Source: Cinnamomum chago
Taxonomy: Eukaryota; Streptophyta; Magnoliopsida; Laurales; Lauraceae
DNA length: 64,000 bases
Assembly: GCA_038049695.1 (NCBI GenBank)
Contig: CP142461.1
Span: 26,171,001 to 26,235,000, forward strand
Direction of reading: 5' to 3'
Under the pieces are notes generated by a model, which ran no database searches, was not told the DNA's origin, and saw only the letters and a list, made by a program, of their open reading frames with translations. Below are positions 23,896 to 38,104 of the stretch, in pieces (within the stretch, counting starts at the first letter, position 1; each line of letters opens with the position of its first letter). A program made the position numbers and the translations under genes.

Positions 23896-24219
23896 TTGAA
23901 ACCCTTTTTTCTTTTAAAACTCGATCCCGGAGTTTTCTAGAAGAGGTATTTGGACCGAGAGTCGCAAGAAACACATACTAGAGTTAACAACTTCGTAAAG
24001 CTACATTGATTGAGTTTTCCTACAGAAGTTCCGTACGACGCTTCCGAAGTTCGACTTTTTAGCCTTTTCAGTCCCAAAATTCCCTGAAGTGTTTACCAAA
24101 CCCAAGATTCACCCGAAAGCATTTTCAAACTGAAAAGAATCTCGAAATAACCTACAAGGCGCAACTCAGCCCAGAATCATTTCAATTGGATTTCGGGGCG
24201 TAAAACTAGAGTACAACAC
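23896..24219 (+). repeat. Monomer B3 (reference copy, 324 bp)
   Basis: Type B, first half of the dimer that later amplifies. Diagnostics: 'ctagaagaggtattt', 'gtcgcaagaaac', 'actagagttaac', extra T in 'gactttttagcc', 'cccaaaattcc', 'gaaagcattttcaaactg', 'tacaaggcg', 'tttcggggcg' and 'tacaacac'. The 'agcatttt' removes the CENP-B-box-like site found in most monomers. Confidence 0.93.
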
Positions 24220-24542
24220 TTGAAACCTTATTTTCTATTAAAGCTCGATCCTAGAGTTCTCTAAAAGGAGTATTTGCACCGAGGGTCGCATGAAACACAT
24301 AGTATAGTCAACAATTTCGCATAGATACATTGATTGTGTTTTCGTGCAGAGGTTTCGTACAACGCGCTCGAAGTTCTAGTTTTAGCCGTTTCAATCGTAA
24401 AACTTCCTACAGTATTTCCCAAACCCAAGATTCACCCGAAACCCATTTCAAGCCGAAAAGAATCTCGAAATAACCTATAATGCGCAACGCAGCCCAGAAT
24501 CTCTTCAATTGGATTTCGAGGCGTAAGACTAGAGTACGACAC
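24220..24542 (+). repeat. Monomer A5 (reference copy, 323 bp)
   Basis: Type A, second half of the amplified dimer. Diagnostics: 'gagttctctaaaagg' (TTCTAGAA lost), 'gcgctcgaagttctag', 'gccgtttcaatcg', 'ctacagtatttccc', 'acccatttcaagcc', 'cctataatgcg' and 'aacgcagcc'. 'cccattt' in place of 'cccgttt' removes the CENP-B-box-like site here too. Confidence 0.93.
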
Positions 24543-24866
24543 TTGAAACCCTTTTTTCTTTTAAAACTCGATCGCGGAGTTTTCTAGAAGGAGTATTTGG
24601 ACTGAGGGTCGCATGAAACACATAGTAGAGTCAAAAACTTCGTAAAGCTACATTGATTGAGTTTTCATACAGAAGTTCTGTACGATGCTTCCGAAGTTCG
24701 ACTTTTAGCGTTTTCTAGAGGCAGAACTCCCTGAAGTGTTTACCAAACCCAAGATTCACCCGAAACCCGTTTCAAACCGAAATGAATCTCGAAATAACCT
24801 ACAATGCGCAACTCAGACCACAGTCCTTTCAATAGGATTTCGAGGCGTAAGACTAGAGTACGGCAC
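24543..24866 (+). repeat. Monomer B4 (reference copy, 324 bp)
   Basis: Type B. Diagnostics: 'ctcgatcgcgg', 'ggactgaggg', 'gtcaaaaac', 'agttctgtacgatgc', 'ccgaaatgaatc', 'cagaccacagtcc' and 'tacggcac'. Internally 'gcgttttctagaggcag' replaces the usual 'ccttttcagtcgcag' and adds one base. It resembles a second copy of the TTTTCTAGAAGG element. Confidence 0.93.
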
Positions 24867-25188
24867 TTGAAACTTTATTTTCTATTAAAGCTCGATCCTT
24901 GAGTTTTCTAGAAGGAGTATTTGCACCGAGGGTCGTATGAAACATATAGTATAGTGAACAATTTCGCATAGATACATTGATTGTGTTTTCGTGCAGAGGT
25001 TTCGTACAACGCCCCCGAAGTTCGGGTTTTAGCCTTTTCAGACGTAAGACATCCTGAAGTGTTTACCAAACCCAAGATTCACATGAAACCCGTTTCAAAC
25101 CGAAAAGAATCTCGAAATAACCTACAACGCGCATCTCAGCCAGAATCTCTTCAATTGGATTTCGACGCGTAAGACTAGAGTACGGCAC
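24867..25188 (+). repeat. Monomer A6 (reference copy, 322 bp)
   Basis: Type A. Diagnostics: head 'ttgaaactttatt', 'gtatgaaacatatagtatag', 'tagtgaac', 'gtaagacatcc', 'cacatgaaaccc', 'cagccagaat' (one C short, giving 322 bp), 'tcgacgcg' and 'tacggcac'. It ends the HOR and is followed by A1. Confidence 0.93.
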
Positions 25189-28100
25189 TTGAAACCCTAT
25201 TTCCTATTAAAGCTCGATCCTTGAGTTTTCTAGAAGGAGTATTTCCACCGAGGGTCGCATGAAACACATAGTAGAGTCAACAGTTTCGCATATATACATT
25301 GATTGTGTTTTCGTGCAGAGGTTTCGTACAACGCGCCTGAAGTTCGGGTTTTAGCGTTTTCAGACGTAAAACTTCATGAAGTGTTTACCAAACCCAAGAT
25401 TCACCCGACACCAGTTTCAAACCGAAAAGAATCTCGAAATAACCTACAGTGCGCATCTCAGCCCAGAATCTCTTCAATTGGATTTCGAGGCGTAAGACTA
25501 GAGTACGACACTTGAAACCCTTTTTTCTTTTAAAAATGGATCCCGTAGTTTTCTAGAAGGAGTATTTGGACCAAGAGTCGCATGAAACACATTGTAGAGT
25601 CAACAACTTCGTAAAGCTACATTCTTTGAGTTTTCATACAAACGTTCCGTATGACGCATCTGAAGTTCGACTTTTAGCCTTTTCAGTCACAGAACTCCCT
25701 GAAGTGTTTACAAAACCCAAGATTCACCCGAAACCCGTTTTAAAACGAAAAGAATCTCGAAATAACCTACAATGCGCAACTCAGCCCCGAATCCTTTCAA
25801 TTGGATTTCGAGGCGTAAGACTAGAGTACGACACTTGAAACCTTATTTTATATTAAAGCTCAATCCTAGAGTTTTCTAGAAGGAGTTTTTGCACCGAGGG
25901 TTGCGTGAAACACTTATTATAGTCAACAATTTCGCATAGATACATTGATTGTGTTTTCAGGCAAAGGTTTCGTACAACGCGCCCGAAGTTCGGGTTTAGC
26001 CTTTTCAGACGTAAAACTTCCTGAAGTGTTTACCAAACCCAAGATTCACATGTAACCCGTTTCAAACCGAAAAGAATCTCGAAATAACCTACAATGCGCA
26101 ACTCAGTCCAGAATCCTTTCAATTGGATTTCGAGGCGTAAGACTAGAGTACGACACTTGAAATCTTATTTCCTATTAAAGCCCGATCCTAGAGTTTTCTA
26201 GAAGGAGTATTTTTACCGAGGGTCGTATGAAACACATAGTATAGTCAACAATTTCGCTTAGATACAATGATTGTGTTTTCGTGCAGAGGTTTCGTACAAC
26301 GCGCCCGAAGTTCGGGTTTTAGCCTTTTTACACGTAAAACTTCCTAAAGCGTTTACCAAACCCAAGATTCACCCGAAACCCGTTTCCAACCGAAAAGAAT
26401 GTCGAAATAACCTACAGTGCGCATCCCAGCCCAGAATCTCTTCAATTGGATTTCAAGGCGTAAGACTAGACTACGACACTTAAAACCCTTTTTTCTTTTA
26501 AAACTCGATCCCGGAGTTTTCTAGAAGGAGTATTTGGACCGAGAGTCGCTTGAAACACATAGTTGAGTCAACAACTTCGTAAAGCTCCATTGATTGAGTT
26601 TTCGTACAGAAGTTCCGTACGACTCTTCCGAAGTTCGACCTTTAGCCTTTTTAGTCGCAGAACTCCCTGAAGTGTTTACCAAACCCAAGATTCACCCGAA
26701 ACCCGTTTCAAACCGAAAAGAATGCCGAAATAACCTACAATGCGCAACTCAGCCCAGAATCCTTTCAATTGGATTTCGAGGCGTAAGACTAGAGAACGAC
26801 ACTTGAATCCTTATTTTCTATTAAAGCTCGATCCTGGAGTTTTCTAGATGGAGTATTTGCACCGAGAGTCGAATGAAACACATAGTATAGTCAACAATTT
26901 AACATAATTACATTGATTGTGTTTTCGTGCAGAGGTTTCGTACAACTCGCTGAAGTTCGGGTTTTAGCCTTTTCAGACGTAAAACTTCCTGAAGTGTTTA
27001 CCAAACCCAAGATTCACCCGAAACCCGTTTCAAACCGAAAAGAATATCGAATTAACCAACAATGCGCATCTCAGCCCAGAATCTTTTCAATTGGATTTCG
27101 AGACGTAAGACTAGAGTACGACACTTGAAACCCTTTTTTCTTTTAAAACTCGATCCCGGAGTTTTCTAGAAGAGGTATTTGGACCGAGAGTCGCAAGAAA
27201 CACATACTAGAGTTAACAACTTCGTAAAGCTACATTGATTGAGTTTTCCTACAGAAGTTCCGTACGACGCTTCCGAAGTTCGACTTTTTAGCCTTTTCAG
27301 TCCCAAAATTCCCTGAAGTGTTTACCAAACCCAAGATTCACCCGAAAGCATTTTCAAACTGAAAAGAATCTCGAAATAACCTACAAGGCGCAACTCAGCC
27401 CAGAATCATTTCAATTGGATTTCGGGGCGTAAAACTAGAGTACAACACTTGAAACCTTATTTTCTATTAAAGCTCGATCCTAGAGTTCTCTAAAAGGAGT
27501 ATTTGCACCGAGGGTCGCATGAAACACATAGTATAGTCAACAATTTCGCATAGATACATTGATTGTGTTTTCGTGCAGAGGTTTCGTACAACGCGCTCGA
27601 AGTTCTAGTTTTAGCCGTTTCAATCGTAAAACTTCCTACAGTATTTCCCAAACCCAAGATTCACCCGAAACCCATTTCAAGCCGAAAAGAATCTCGAAAT
27701 AACCTATAATGCGCAACGCAGCCCAGAATCTCTTCAATTGGATTTCGAGGCGTAAGACTAGAGTACGACACTTGAAACCCTTTTTTCTTTTAAAACTCGA
27801 TCGCGGAGTTTTCTAGAAGGAGTATTTGGACTGAGGGTCGCATGAAACACATAGTAGAGTCAAAAACTTCGTAAAGCTACATTGATTGAGTTTTCATACA
27901 GAAGTTCTGTACGATGCTTCCGAAGTTCGACTTTTAGCGTTTTCTAGAGGCAGAACTCCCTGAAGTGTTTACCAAACCCAAGATTCACCCGAAACCCGTT
28001 TCAAACCGAAATGAATCTCGAAATAACCTACAATGCGCAACTCAGACCACAGTCCTTTCAATAGGATTTCGAGGCGTAAGACTAGAGTACGGCACTTGAA

Positions 28101-28417
28101 ACTTTATTTTCTATTAAAGCTCGATCCTTGAGTTTTCTAGAAGGAGTATTTGCACCGAGGGTCGTATGAAACATATAGTATAGTGAACAATTTCGCATAG
28201 ATACATTGATTGTGTTTTCGTGCAGAGGTTTCGTACAACGCCCCCGAAGTTCGGGTTTTAGCCTTTTCAGACGTAAGACATCCTGAAGTGTTTACCAAAC
28301 CCAAGATTCACATGAAACCCGTTTCAAACCGAAAAGAATCTCGAAATAACCTACAACGCGCATCTCAGCCAGAATCTCTTCAATTGGATTTCGACGCGTA
28401 AGACTAGAGTACGGCAC
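25189..28417 (+). repeat. HOR unit 9, ten-mer
   Basis: Central-block ten-mer. One private change noticed: C-to-T at 25661 in B1 ('gcatctgaag' for 'gcatccgaag'), at a CpG. Confidence 0.95.
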
Positions 28418-31400
28418 TTGAAACCCTATTTCCTATTAAAGCTCGATCCTTGAGTTTTCTAGAAGGAGTATTTCCACCGAGGGTCGCATGAAACACATAG
28501 TAGAGTCAACAGTTTCGCATATATACATTGATTGTGTTTTCGTGCAGAGGTTTCGTACAACGCGCCTGAAGTTCGGGTTTTAGCGTTTTCAGACGTAAAA
28601 CTTCATGAAGTGTTTACCAAACCCAAGATTCACCCGACACCAGTTTCAAACCGAAAAGAATCTCGAAATAACCTACAGTGCGCATCTCAGCCCAGAATCT
28701 CTTCAATTGGATTTCGAGGCGTAAGACTAGAGTACGACACTTGAAACCCTTTTTTCTTTTAAAAATGGATCCCGTAGTTTTCTAGAAGGAGTATTTGGAC
28801 CAAGAGTCGCATGAAACACATTGTAGAGTCAACAACTTCGTAAAGCTACATTCTTTGAGTTTTCATACAAACGTTCCGTATGACGCATCCGAAGTTCGAC
28901 TTTTAGCCTTTTCAGTCACAGAACTCCCTGAAGTGTTTACAAAACCCAAGATTCACCCGAAACCCGTTTTAAAACGAAAAGAATCTCGAAATAACCTACA
29001 ATGCGCAACTCAGCCCCGAATCCTTTCAATTGGATTTCGAGGCGTAAGACTAGAGTACGACACTTGAAACCTTATTTTATATTAAAGCTCAATCCTAGAG
29101 TTTTCTAGAAGGAGTTTTTGCACCGAGGGTTGCGTGAAACACTTATTATAGTCAACAATTTCGCATAGATACATTGATTGTGTTTTCAGGCAAAGGTTTC
29201 GTACAACGCGCCCGAAGTTCGGGTTTAGCCTTTTCAGACGTAAAACTTCCTGAAGTGTTTACCAAACCCAAGATTCACATGTAACCCGTTTCAAACCGAA
29301 AAGAATCTCGAAATAACCTACAATGCGCAACTCAGTCCAGAATCCTTTCAATTGGATTTCGAGGCGTAAGACTAGAGTACGACACTTGAAATCTTATTTC
29401 CTATTAAAGCCCGATCCTAGAGTTTTCTAGAAGGAGTATTTTTACCGAGGGTCGTATGAAACACATAGTATAGTCAACAATTTCGCTTAGATACAATGAT
29501 TGTGTTTTCGTGCAGAGGTTTCGTACAACGCGCCCGAAGTTCGGGTTTTAGCCTTTTTACACGTAAAACTTCCTAAAGCGTTTACCAAACCCAAGATTCA
29601 CCCGAAACCCGTTTCCAACCGAAAAGAATGTCGAAATAACCTACAGTGCGCATCCCAGCCCAGAATCTCTTCAATTGGATTTCAAGGCGTAAGACTAGAC
29701 TACGACACTTAAAACCCTTTTTTCTTTTAAAACTCGATCCCGGAGTTTTCTAGAAGGAGTATTTGGACCGAGAGTCGCTTGAAACACATAGTTGAGTCAA
29801 CAACTTCGTAAAGCTCCATTGATTGAGTTTTCGTACAGAAGTTCCGTACGACTCTTCCGAAGTTCGACCTTTAGCCTTTTTAGTCGCAGAACTCCCTGAA
29901 GTGTTTACCAAACCCAAGATTCACCCGAAACCCGTTTCAAACCGAAAAGAATGCCGAAATAACCTACAATGCGCAACTCAGCCCAGAATCCTTTCAATTG
30001 GATTTCGAGGCGTAAGACTAGAGAACGACACTTGAATCCTTATTTTCTATTAAAGCTCGATCCTGGAGTTTTCTAGATGGAGTATTTGCACCGAGAGTCG
30101 AATGAAACACATAGTATAGTCAACAATTTAACATAATTACATTGATTGTGTTTTCGTGCAGAGGTTTCGTACAACTCGCTGAAGTTCGGGTTTTAGCCTT
30201 TTCAGACGTAAAACTTCCTGAAGTGTTTACCAAACCCAAGATTCACCCGAAACCCGTTTCAAACCGAAAAGAATATCGAATTAACCAACAATGCGCATCT
30301 CAGCCCAGAATCTTTTCAATTGGATTTCGAGACGTAAGACTAGAGTACGACACTTGAAACCCTTTTTTCTTTTAAAACTCGATCCCGGAGTTTTCTAGAA
30401 GAGGTATTTGGACCGAGAGTCGCAAGAAACACATACTAGAGTTAACAACTTCGTAAAGCTACATTGATTGAGTTTTCCTACAGAAGTTCCGTACGACGCT
30501 TCCGAAGTTCGACTTTTTAGCCTTTTCAGTCCCAAAATTCCCTGAAGTGTTTACCAAACCCAAGATTCACCCGAAAGCATTTTCAAACTGAAAAGAATCT
30601 CGAAATAACCTACAAGGCGCAACTCAGCCCAGAATCATTTCAATTGGATTTCGGGGCGTAAAACTAGAGTACAACACTTGAAACCTTATTTTCTATTAAA
30701 GCTCGATCCTAGAGTTCTCTAAAAGGAGTATTTGCACCGAGGGTCGCATGAAACACATAGTATAGTCAACAATTTCGCATAGATACATTGATTGTGTTTT
30801 CGTGCAGAGGTTTCGTACAACGCGCTCGAAGTTCTAGTTTTAGCCGTTTCAATCGTAAAACTTCCTACAGTATTTCCCAAACCCAAGATTCACCCGAAAC
30901 CCATTTCAAGCCGAAAAGAATCTCGAAATAACCTATAATGCGCAACGCAGCCCAGAATCTCTTCAATTGGATTTCGAGGCGTAAGACTAGAGTACGACAC
31001 TTGAAACCCTTTTTTCTTTTAAAACTCGATCGCGGAGTTTTCTAGAAGGAGTATTTGGACTGAGGGTCGCATGAAACACATAGTAGAGTCAAAAACTTCG
31101 TAAAGCTACATTGATTGAGTTTTCATACAGAAGTTCTGTACGATGCTTCCGAAGTTCGACTTTTAGCGTTTTCTAGAGGCAGAACTCCCTGAAGTGTTTA
31201 CCAAACCCAAGATTCACCCGAAACCCGTTTCAAACCGAAATGAATCTCGAAATAACCTACAATGCGCAACTCAGACCACAGTCCTTTCAATAGGATTTCG
31301 AGGCGTAAGACTAGAGTACGGCACTTGAAACTTTATTTTCTATTAAAGCTCGATCCTTGAGTTTTCTAGAAGGAGTATTTGCACCGAGGGTCGTATGAAA

Positions 31401-31646
31401 CATATAGTATAGTGAACAATTTCGCATAGATACATTGATTGTGTTTTCGTGCAGAGGTTTCGTACAACGCCCCCGAAGTTCGGGTTTTAGCCTTTTCAGA
31501 CGTAAGACATCCTGAAGTGTTTACCAAACCCAAGATTCACATGAAACCCGTTTCAAACCGAAAAGAATCTCGAAATAACCTACAACGCGCATCTCAGCCA
31601 GAATCTCTTCAATTGGATTTCGACGCGTAAGACTAGAGTACGGCAC
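28418..31646 (+). repeat. HOR unit 10, ten-mer
   Basis: Central-block ten-mer; no private change noticed against unit 8. Confidence 0.95.
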
Positions 31647-34600
31647 TTGAAACCCTATTTCCTATTAAAGCTCGATCCTTGAGTTTTCTAGAAGGAGTAT
31701 TTCCACCGAGGGTCGCATGAAACACATAGTAGAGTCAACAGTTTCGCATATATACATTGATTGTGTTTTCGTGCAGAGGTTTCGTACAACGCGCCTGAAG
31801 TTCGGGTTTTAGCGTTTTCAGACGTAAAACTTCATGAAGTGTTTACCAAACCCAAGATTCACCCGACACCAGTTTCAAACCGAAAAGAATCTCGAAATAA
31901 CCTACAGTGCGCATCTCAGCCCAGAATCTCTTCAATTGGATTTCGAGGCGTAAGACTAGAGTACGACACTTGAAACCCTTTTTTCTTTTAAAAATGGATC
32001 CCGTAGTTTTCTAGAAGGAGTATTTGGACCAAGAGTCGCATGAAACACATTGTAGAGTCAACAACTTCGTAAAGCTACATTCTTTGAGTTTTCATACAAA
32101 CGTTCCGTATGACGCATCCGAAGTTCGACTTTTAGCCTTTTCAGTCACAGAACTCCCTGAAGTGTTTACAAAACCCAAGATTCACCCGAAACCCGTTTTA
32201 AAACGAAAAGAATCTCGAAATAACCTACAATGCGCAACTCAGCCCCGAATCCTTTCAATTGGATTTCGAGGCGTAAGACTAGAGTACGACACTTGAAACC
32301 TTATTTTATATTAAAGCTCAATCCTAGAGTTTTCTAGAAGGAGTTTTTGCACCGAGGGTTGCGTGAAACACTTATTATAGTCAACAATTTCGCATAGATA
32401 CATTGATTGTGTTTTCAGGCAAAGGTTTCGTACAACGCGCCCGAAGTTCGGGTTTAGCCTTTTCAGACGTAAAACTTCCTGAAGTGTTTACCAAACCCAA
32501 GATTCACATGTAACCCGTTTCAAACCGAAAAGAATCTCGAAATAACCTACAATGCGCAACTCAGTCCAGAATCCTTTCAATTGGATTTCGAGGCGTAAGA
32601 CTAGAGTACGACACTTGAAATCTTATTTCCTATTAAAGCCCGATCCTAGAGTTTTCTAGAAGGAGTATTTTTACCGAGGGTCGTATGAAACACATAGTAT
32701 AGTCAACAATTTCGCTTAGATACAATGATTGTGTTTTCGTGCAGAGGTTTCGTACAACGCGCCCGAAGTTCGGGTTTTAGCCTTTTTACACGTAAAACTT
32801 CCTAAAGCGTTTACCAAACCCAAGATTCACCCGAAACCCGTTTCCAACCGAAAAGAATGTCGAAATAACCTACAGTGCGCATCCCAGCCCAGAATCTCTT
32901 CAATTGGATTTCAAGGCGTAAGACTAGACTACGACACTTAAAACCCTTTTTTCTTTTAAAACTCGATCCCGGAGTTTTCTAGAAGGAGTATTTGGACCGA
33001 GAGTCGCTTGAAACACATAGTTGAGTCAACAACTTCGTAAAGCTCCATTGATTGAGTTTTCGTACAGAAGTTCCGTACGACTCTTCCGAAGTTCGACCTT
33101 TAGCCTTTTTAGTCGCAGAACTCCCTGAAGTGTTTACCAAACCCAAGATTCACCCGAAACCCGTTTCAAACCGAAAAGAATGCCGAAATAACCTACAATG
33201 CGCAACTCAGCCCAGAATCCTTTCAATTGGATTTCGAGGCGTAAGACTAGAGAACGACACTTGAATCCTTATTTTCTATTAAAGCTCGATCCTGGAGTTT
33301 TCTAGATGGAGTATTTGCACCGAGAGTCGAATGAAACACATAGTATAGTCAACAATTTAACATAATTACATTGATTGTGTTTTCGTGCAGAGGTTTCGTA
33401 CAACTCGCTGAAGTTCGGGTTTTAGCCTTTTCAGACGTAAAACTTCCTGAAGTGTTTACCAAACCCAAGATTCACCCGAAACCCGTTTCAAACCGAAAAG
33501 AATATCGAATTAACCAACAATGCGCATCTCAGCCCAGAATCTTTTCAATTGGATTTCGAGACGTAAGACTAGAGTACGACACTTGAAACCCTTTTTTCTT
33601 TTAAAACTCGATCCCGGAGTTTTCTAGAAGAGGTATTTGGACCGAGAGTCGCAAGAAACACATACTAGAGTTAACAACTTCGTAAAGCTACATTGATTGA
33701 GTTTTCCTACAGAAGTTCCGTACGACGCTTCCGAAGTTCGACTTTTTAGCCTTTTCAGTCCCAAAATTCCCTGAAGTGTTTACCAAACCCAAGATTCACC
33801 CGAAAGCATTTTCAAACTGAAAAGAATCTCGAAATAACCTACAAGGCGCAACTCAGCCCAGAATCATTTCAATTGGATTTCGGGGCGTAAAACTAGAGTA
33901 CAACACTTGAAACCTTATTTTCTATTAAAGCTCGATCCTAGAGTTCTCTAAAAGGAGTATTTGCACCGAGGGTCGCATGAAACACATAGTATAGTCAACA
34001 ATTTCGCATAGATACATTGATTGTGTTTTCGTGCAGAGGTTTCGTACAACGCGCTCGAAGTTCTAGTTTTAGCCGTTTCAATCGTAAAACTTCCTACAGT
34101 ATTTCCCAAACCCAAGATTCACCCGAAACCCATTTCAAGCCGAAAAGAATCTCGAAATAACCTATAATGCGCAACGCAGCCCAGAATCTCTTCAATTGGA
34201 TTTCGAGGCGTAAGACTAGAGTACGACACTTGAAACCCTTTTTTCTTTTAAAACTCGATCGCGGAGTTTTCTAGAAGGAGTATTTGGACTGAGGGTCGCA
34301 TGAAACACATAGTAGAGTCAAAAACTTCGTAAAGCTACATTGATTGAGTTTTCATACAGAAGTTCTGTACGATGCTTCCGAAGTTCGACTTTTAGCGTTT
34401 TCTAGAGGCAGAACTCCCTGAAGTGTTTACCAAACCCAAGATTCACCCGAAACCCGTTTCAAACCGAAATGAATCTCGAAATAACCTACAATGCGCAACT
34501 CAGACCACAGTCCTTTCAATAGGATTTCGAGGCGTAAGACTAGAGTACGGCACTTGAAACTTTATTTTCTATTAAAGCTCGATCCTTGAGTTTTCTAGAA

Positions 34601-34875
34601 GGAGTATTTGCACCGAGGGTCGTATGAAACATATAGTATAGTGAACAATTTCGCATAGATACATTGATTGTGTTTTCGTGCAGAGGTTTCGTACAACGCC
34701 CCCGAAGTTCGGGTTTTAGCCTTTTCAGACGTAAGACATCCTGAAGTGTTTACCAAACCCAAGATTCACATGAAACCCGTTTCAAACCGAAAAGAATCTC
34801 GAAATAACCTACAACGCGCATCTCAGCCAGAATCTCTTCAATTGGATTTCGACGCGTAAGACTAGAGTACGGCAC
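31647..34875 (+). repeat. HOR unit 11, ten-mer
   Basis: Central-block ten-mer; no private change noticed against unit 8. Confidence 0.95.
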
Positions 34876-37800
34876 TTGAAACCCTATTTCCTATTAAAGC
34901 TCGATCCTTGAGTTTTCTAGAAGGAGTATTTCCACCGAGGGTCGCATGAAACACATAGTAGAGTCAACAGTTTCGCATATATACATTGATTGTGTTTTCG
35001 TGCAGAGGTTTCGTACAACGCGCCTGAAGTTCGGGTTTTAGCGTTTTCAGACGTAAAACTTCATGAAGTGTTTACCAAACCCAAGATTCACCCGACACCA
35101 GTTTCAAACCGAAAAGAATCTCGAAATAACCTACAGTGCGCATCTCAGCCCAGAATCTCTTCAATTGGATTTCGAGGCGTAAGACTAGAGTACGACACTT
35201 GAAACCCTTTTTTCTTTTAAAAATGGATCCCGTAGTTTTCTAGAAGGAGTATTTGGACCAAGAGTCGCATGAAACACATTGTAGAGTCAACAACTTCGTA
35301 AAGCTACATTCTTTGAGTTTTCATACAAACGTTCCGTATGACGCATCCGAAGTTCGACTTTTAGCCTTTTCAGTCACAGAACTCCCTGAAGTGTTTACAA
35401 AACCCAAGATTCACCCGAAACCCGTTTTAAAACGAAAAGAATCTCGAAATAACCTACAATGCGCAACTCAGCCCCGAATCCTTTCAATTGGATTTCGAGG
35501 CGTAAGACTAGAGTACGACACTTGAAACCTTATTTTATATTAAAGCTCAATCCTAGAGTTTTCTAGAAGGAGTTTTTGCACCGAGGGTTGCGTGAAACAC
35601 TTATTATAGTCAACAATTTCGCATAGATACATTGATTGTGTTTTCAGGCAAAGGTTTCGTACAACGCGCCCGAAGTTCGGGTTTAGCCTTTTCAGACGTA
35701 AAACTTCCTGAAGTGTTTACCAAACCCAAGATTCACATGTAACCCGTTTCAAACCGAAAAGAATCTCGAAATAACCTACAATGCGCAACTCAGTCCAGAA
35801 TCCTTTCAATTGGATTTCGAGGCGTAAGACTAGAGTACGACACTTGAAATCTTATTTCCTATTAAAGCCCGATCCTAGAGTTTTCTAGAAGGAGTATTTT
35901 TACCGAGGGTCGTATGAAACACATAGTATAGTCAACAATTTCGCTTAGATACAATGATTGTGTTTTCGTGCAGAGGTTTCGTACAACGCGCCCGAAGTTC
36001 GGGTTTTAGCCTTTTTACACGTAAAACTTCCTAAAGCGTTTACCAAACCCAAGATTCACCCGAAACCCGTTTCCAACCGAAAAGAATGTCGAAATAACCT
36101 ACAGTGCGCATCCCAGCCCAGAATCTCTTCAATTGGATTTCAAGGCGTAAGACTAGACTACGACACTTAAAACCCTTTTTTCTTTTAAAACTCGATCCCG
36201 GAGTTTTCTAGAAGGAGTATTTGGACCGAGAGTCGCTTGAAACACATAGTTGAGTCAACAACTTCGTAAAGCTCCATTGATTGAGTTTTCGTACAGAAGT
36301 TCCGTACGACTCTTCCGAAGTTCGACCTTTAGCCTTTTTAGTCGCAGAACTCCCTGAAGTGTTTACCAAACCCAAGATTCACCCGAAACCCGTTTCAAAC
36401 CGAAAAGAATGCCGAAATAACCTACAATGCGCAACTCAGCCCAGAATCCTTTCAATTGGATTTCGAGGCGTAAGACTAGAGAACGACACTTGAATCCTTA
36501 TTTTCTATTAAAGCTCGATCCTGGAGTTTTCTAGATGGAGTATTTGCACCGAGAGTCGAATGAAACACATAGTATAGTCAACAATTTAACATAATTACAT
36601 TGATTGTGTTTTCGTGCAGAGGTTTCGTACAACTCGCTGAAGTTCGGGTTTTAGCCTTTTCAGACGTAAAACTTCCTGAAGTGTTTACCAAACCCAAGAT
36701 TCACCCGAAACCCGTTTCAAACCGAAAAGAATATCGAATTAACCAACAATGCGCATCTCAGCCCAGAATCTTTTCAATTGGATTTCGAGACGTAAGACTA
36801 GAGTACGACACTTGAAACCCTTTTTTCTTTTAAAACTCGATCCCGGAGTTTTCTAGAAGAGGTATTTGGACCGAGAGTCGCAAGAAACACATACTAGAGT
36901 TAACAACTTCGTAAAGCTACATTGATTGAGTTTTCCTACAGAAGTTCCGTACGACGCTTCCGAAGTTCGACTTTTTAGCCTTTTCAGTCCCAAAATTCCC
37001 TGAAGTGTTTACCAAACCCAAGATTCACCCGAAAGCATTTTCAAACTGAAAAGAATCTCGAAATAACCTACAAGGCGCAACTCAGCCCAGAATCATTTCA
37101 ATTGGATTTCGGGGCGTAAAACTAGAGTACAACACTTGAAACCTTATTTTCTATTAAAGCTCGATCCTAGAGTTCTCTAAAAGGAGTATTTGCACCGAGG
37201 GTCGCATGAAACACATAGTATAGTCAACAATTTCGCATAGATACATTGATTGTGTTTTCGTGCAGAGGTTTCGTACAACGCGCTCGAAGTTCTAGTTTTA
37301 GCCGTTTCAATCGTAAAACTTCCTACAGTATTTCCCAAACCCAAGATTCACCCGAAACCCATTTCAAGCCGAAAAGAATCTCGAAATAACCTATAATGCG
37401 CAACGCAGCCCAGAATCTCTTCAATTGGATTTCGAGGCGTAAGACTAGAGTACGACACTTGAAACCCTTTTTTCTTTTAAAACTCGATCGCGGAGTTTTC
37501 TAGAAGGAGTATTTGGACTGAGGGTCGCATGAAACACATAGTAGAGTCAAAAACTTCGTAAAGCTACATTGATTGAGTTTTCATACAGAAGTTCTGTACG
37601 ATGCTTCCGAAGTTCGACTTTTAGCGTTTTCTAGAGGCAGAACTCCCTGAAGTGTTTACCAAACCCAAGATTCACCCGAAACCCGTTTCAAACCGAAATG
37701 AATCTCGAAATAACCTACAATGCGCAACTCAGACCACAGTCCTTTCAATAGGATTTCGAGGCGTAAGACTAGAGTACGGCACTTGAAACTTTATTTTCTA

Positions 37801-38104
37801 TTAAAGCTCGATCCTTGAGTTTTCTAGAAGGAGTATTTGCACCGAGGGTCGTATGAAACATATAGTATAGTGAACAATTTCGCATAGATACATTGATTGT
37901 GTTTTCGTGCAGAGGTTTCGTACAACGCCCCCGAAGTTCGGGTTTTAGCCTTTTCAGACGTAAGACATCCTGAAGTGTTTACCAAACCCAAGATTCACAT
38001 GAAACCCGTTTCAAACCGAAAAGAATCTCGAAATAACCTACAACGCGCATCTCAGCCAGAATCTCTTCAATTGGATTTCGACGCGTAAGACTAGAGTACG
38101 GCAC
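34876..38104 (+). repeat. HOR unit 12, ten-mer
   Basis: Central-block ten-mer; no private change noticed against unit 8. Confidence 0.95.

Larger units (their letters stand above)
21960..25188 (+). repeat. HOR unit 8, ten-mer, used here as reference
   Basis: Central-block ten-mer with no private change noticed. Its ten monomers are annotated individually below as the reference set for the window. Confidence 0.95.
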
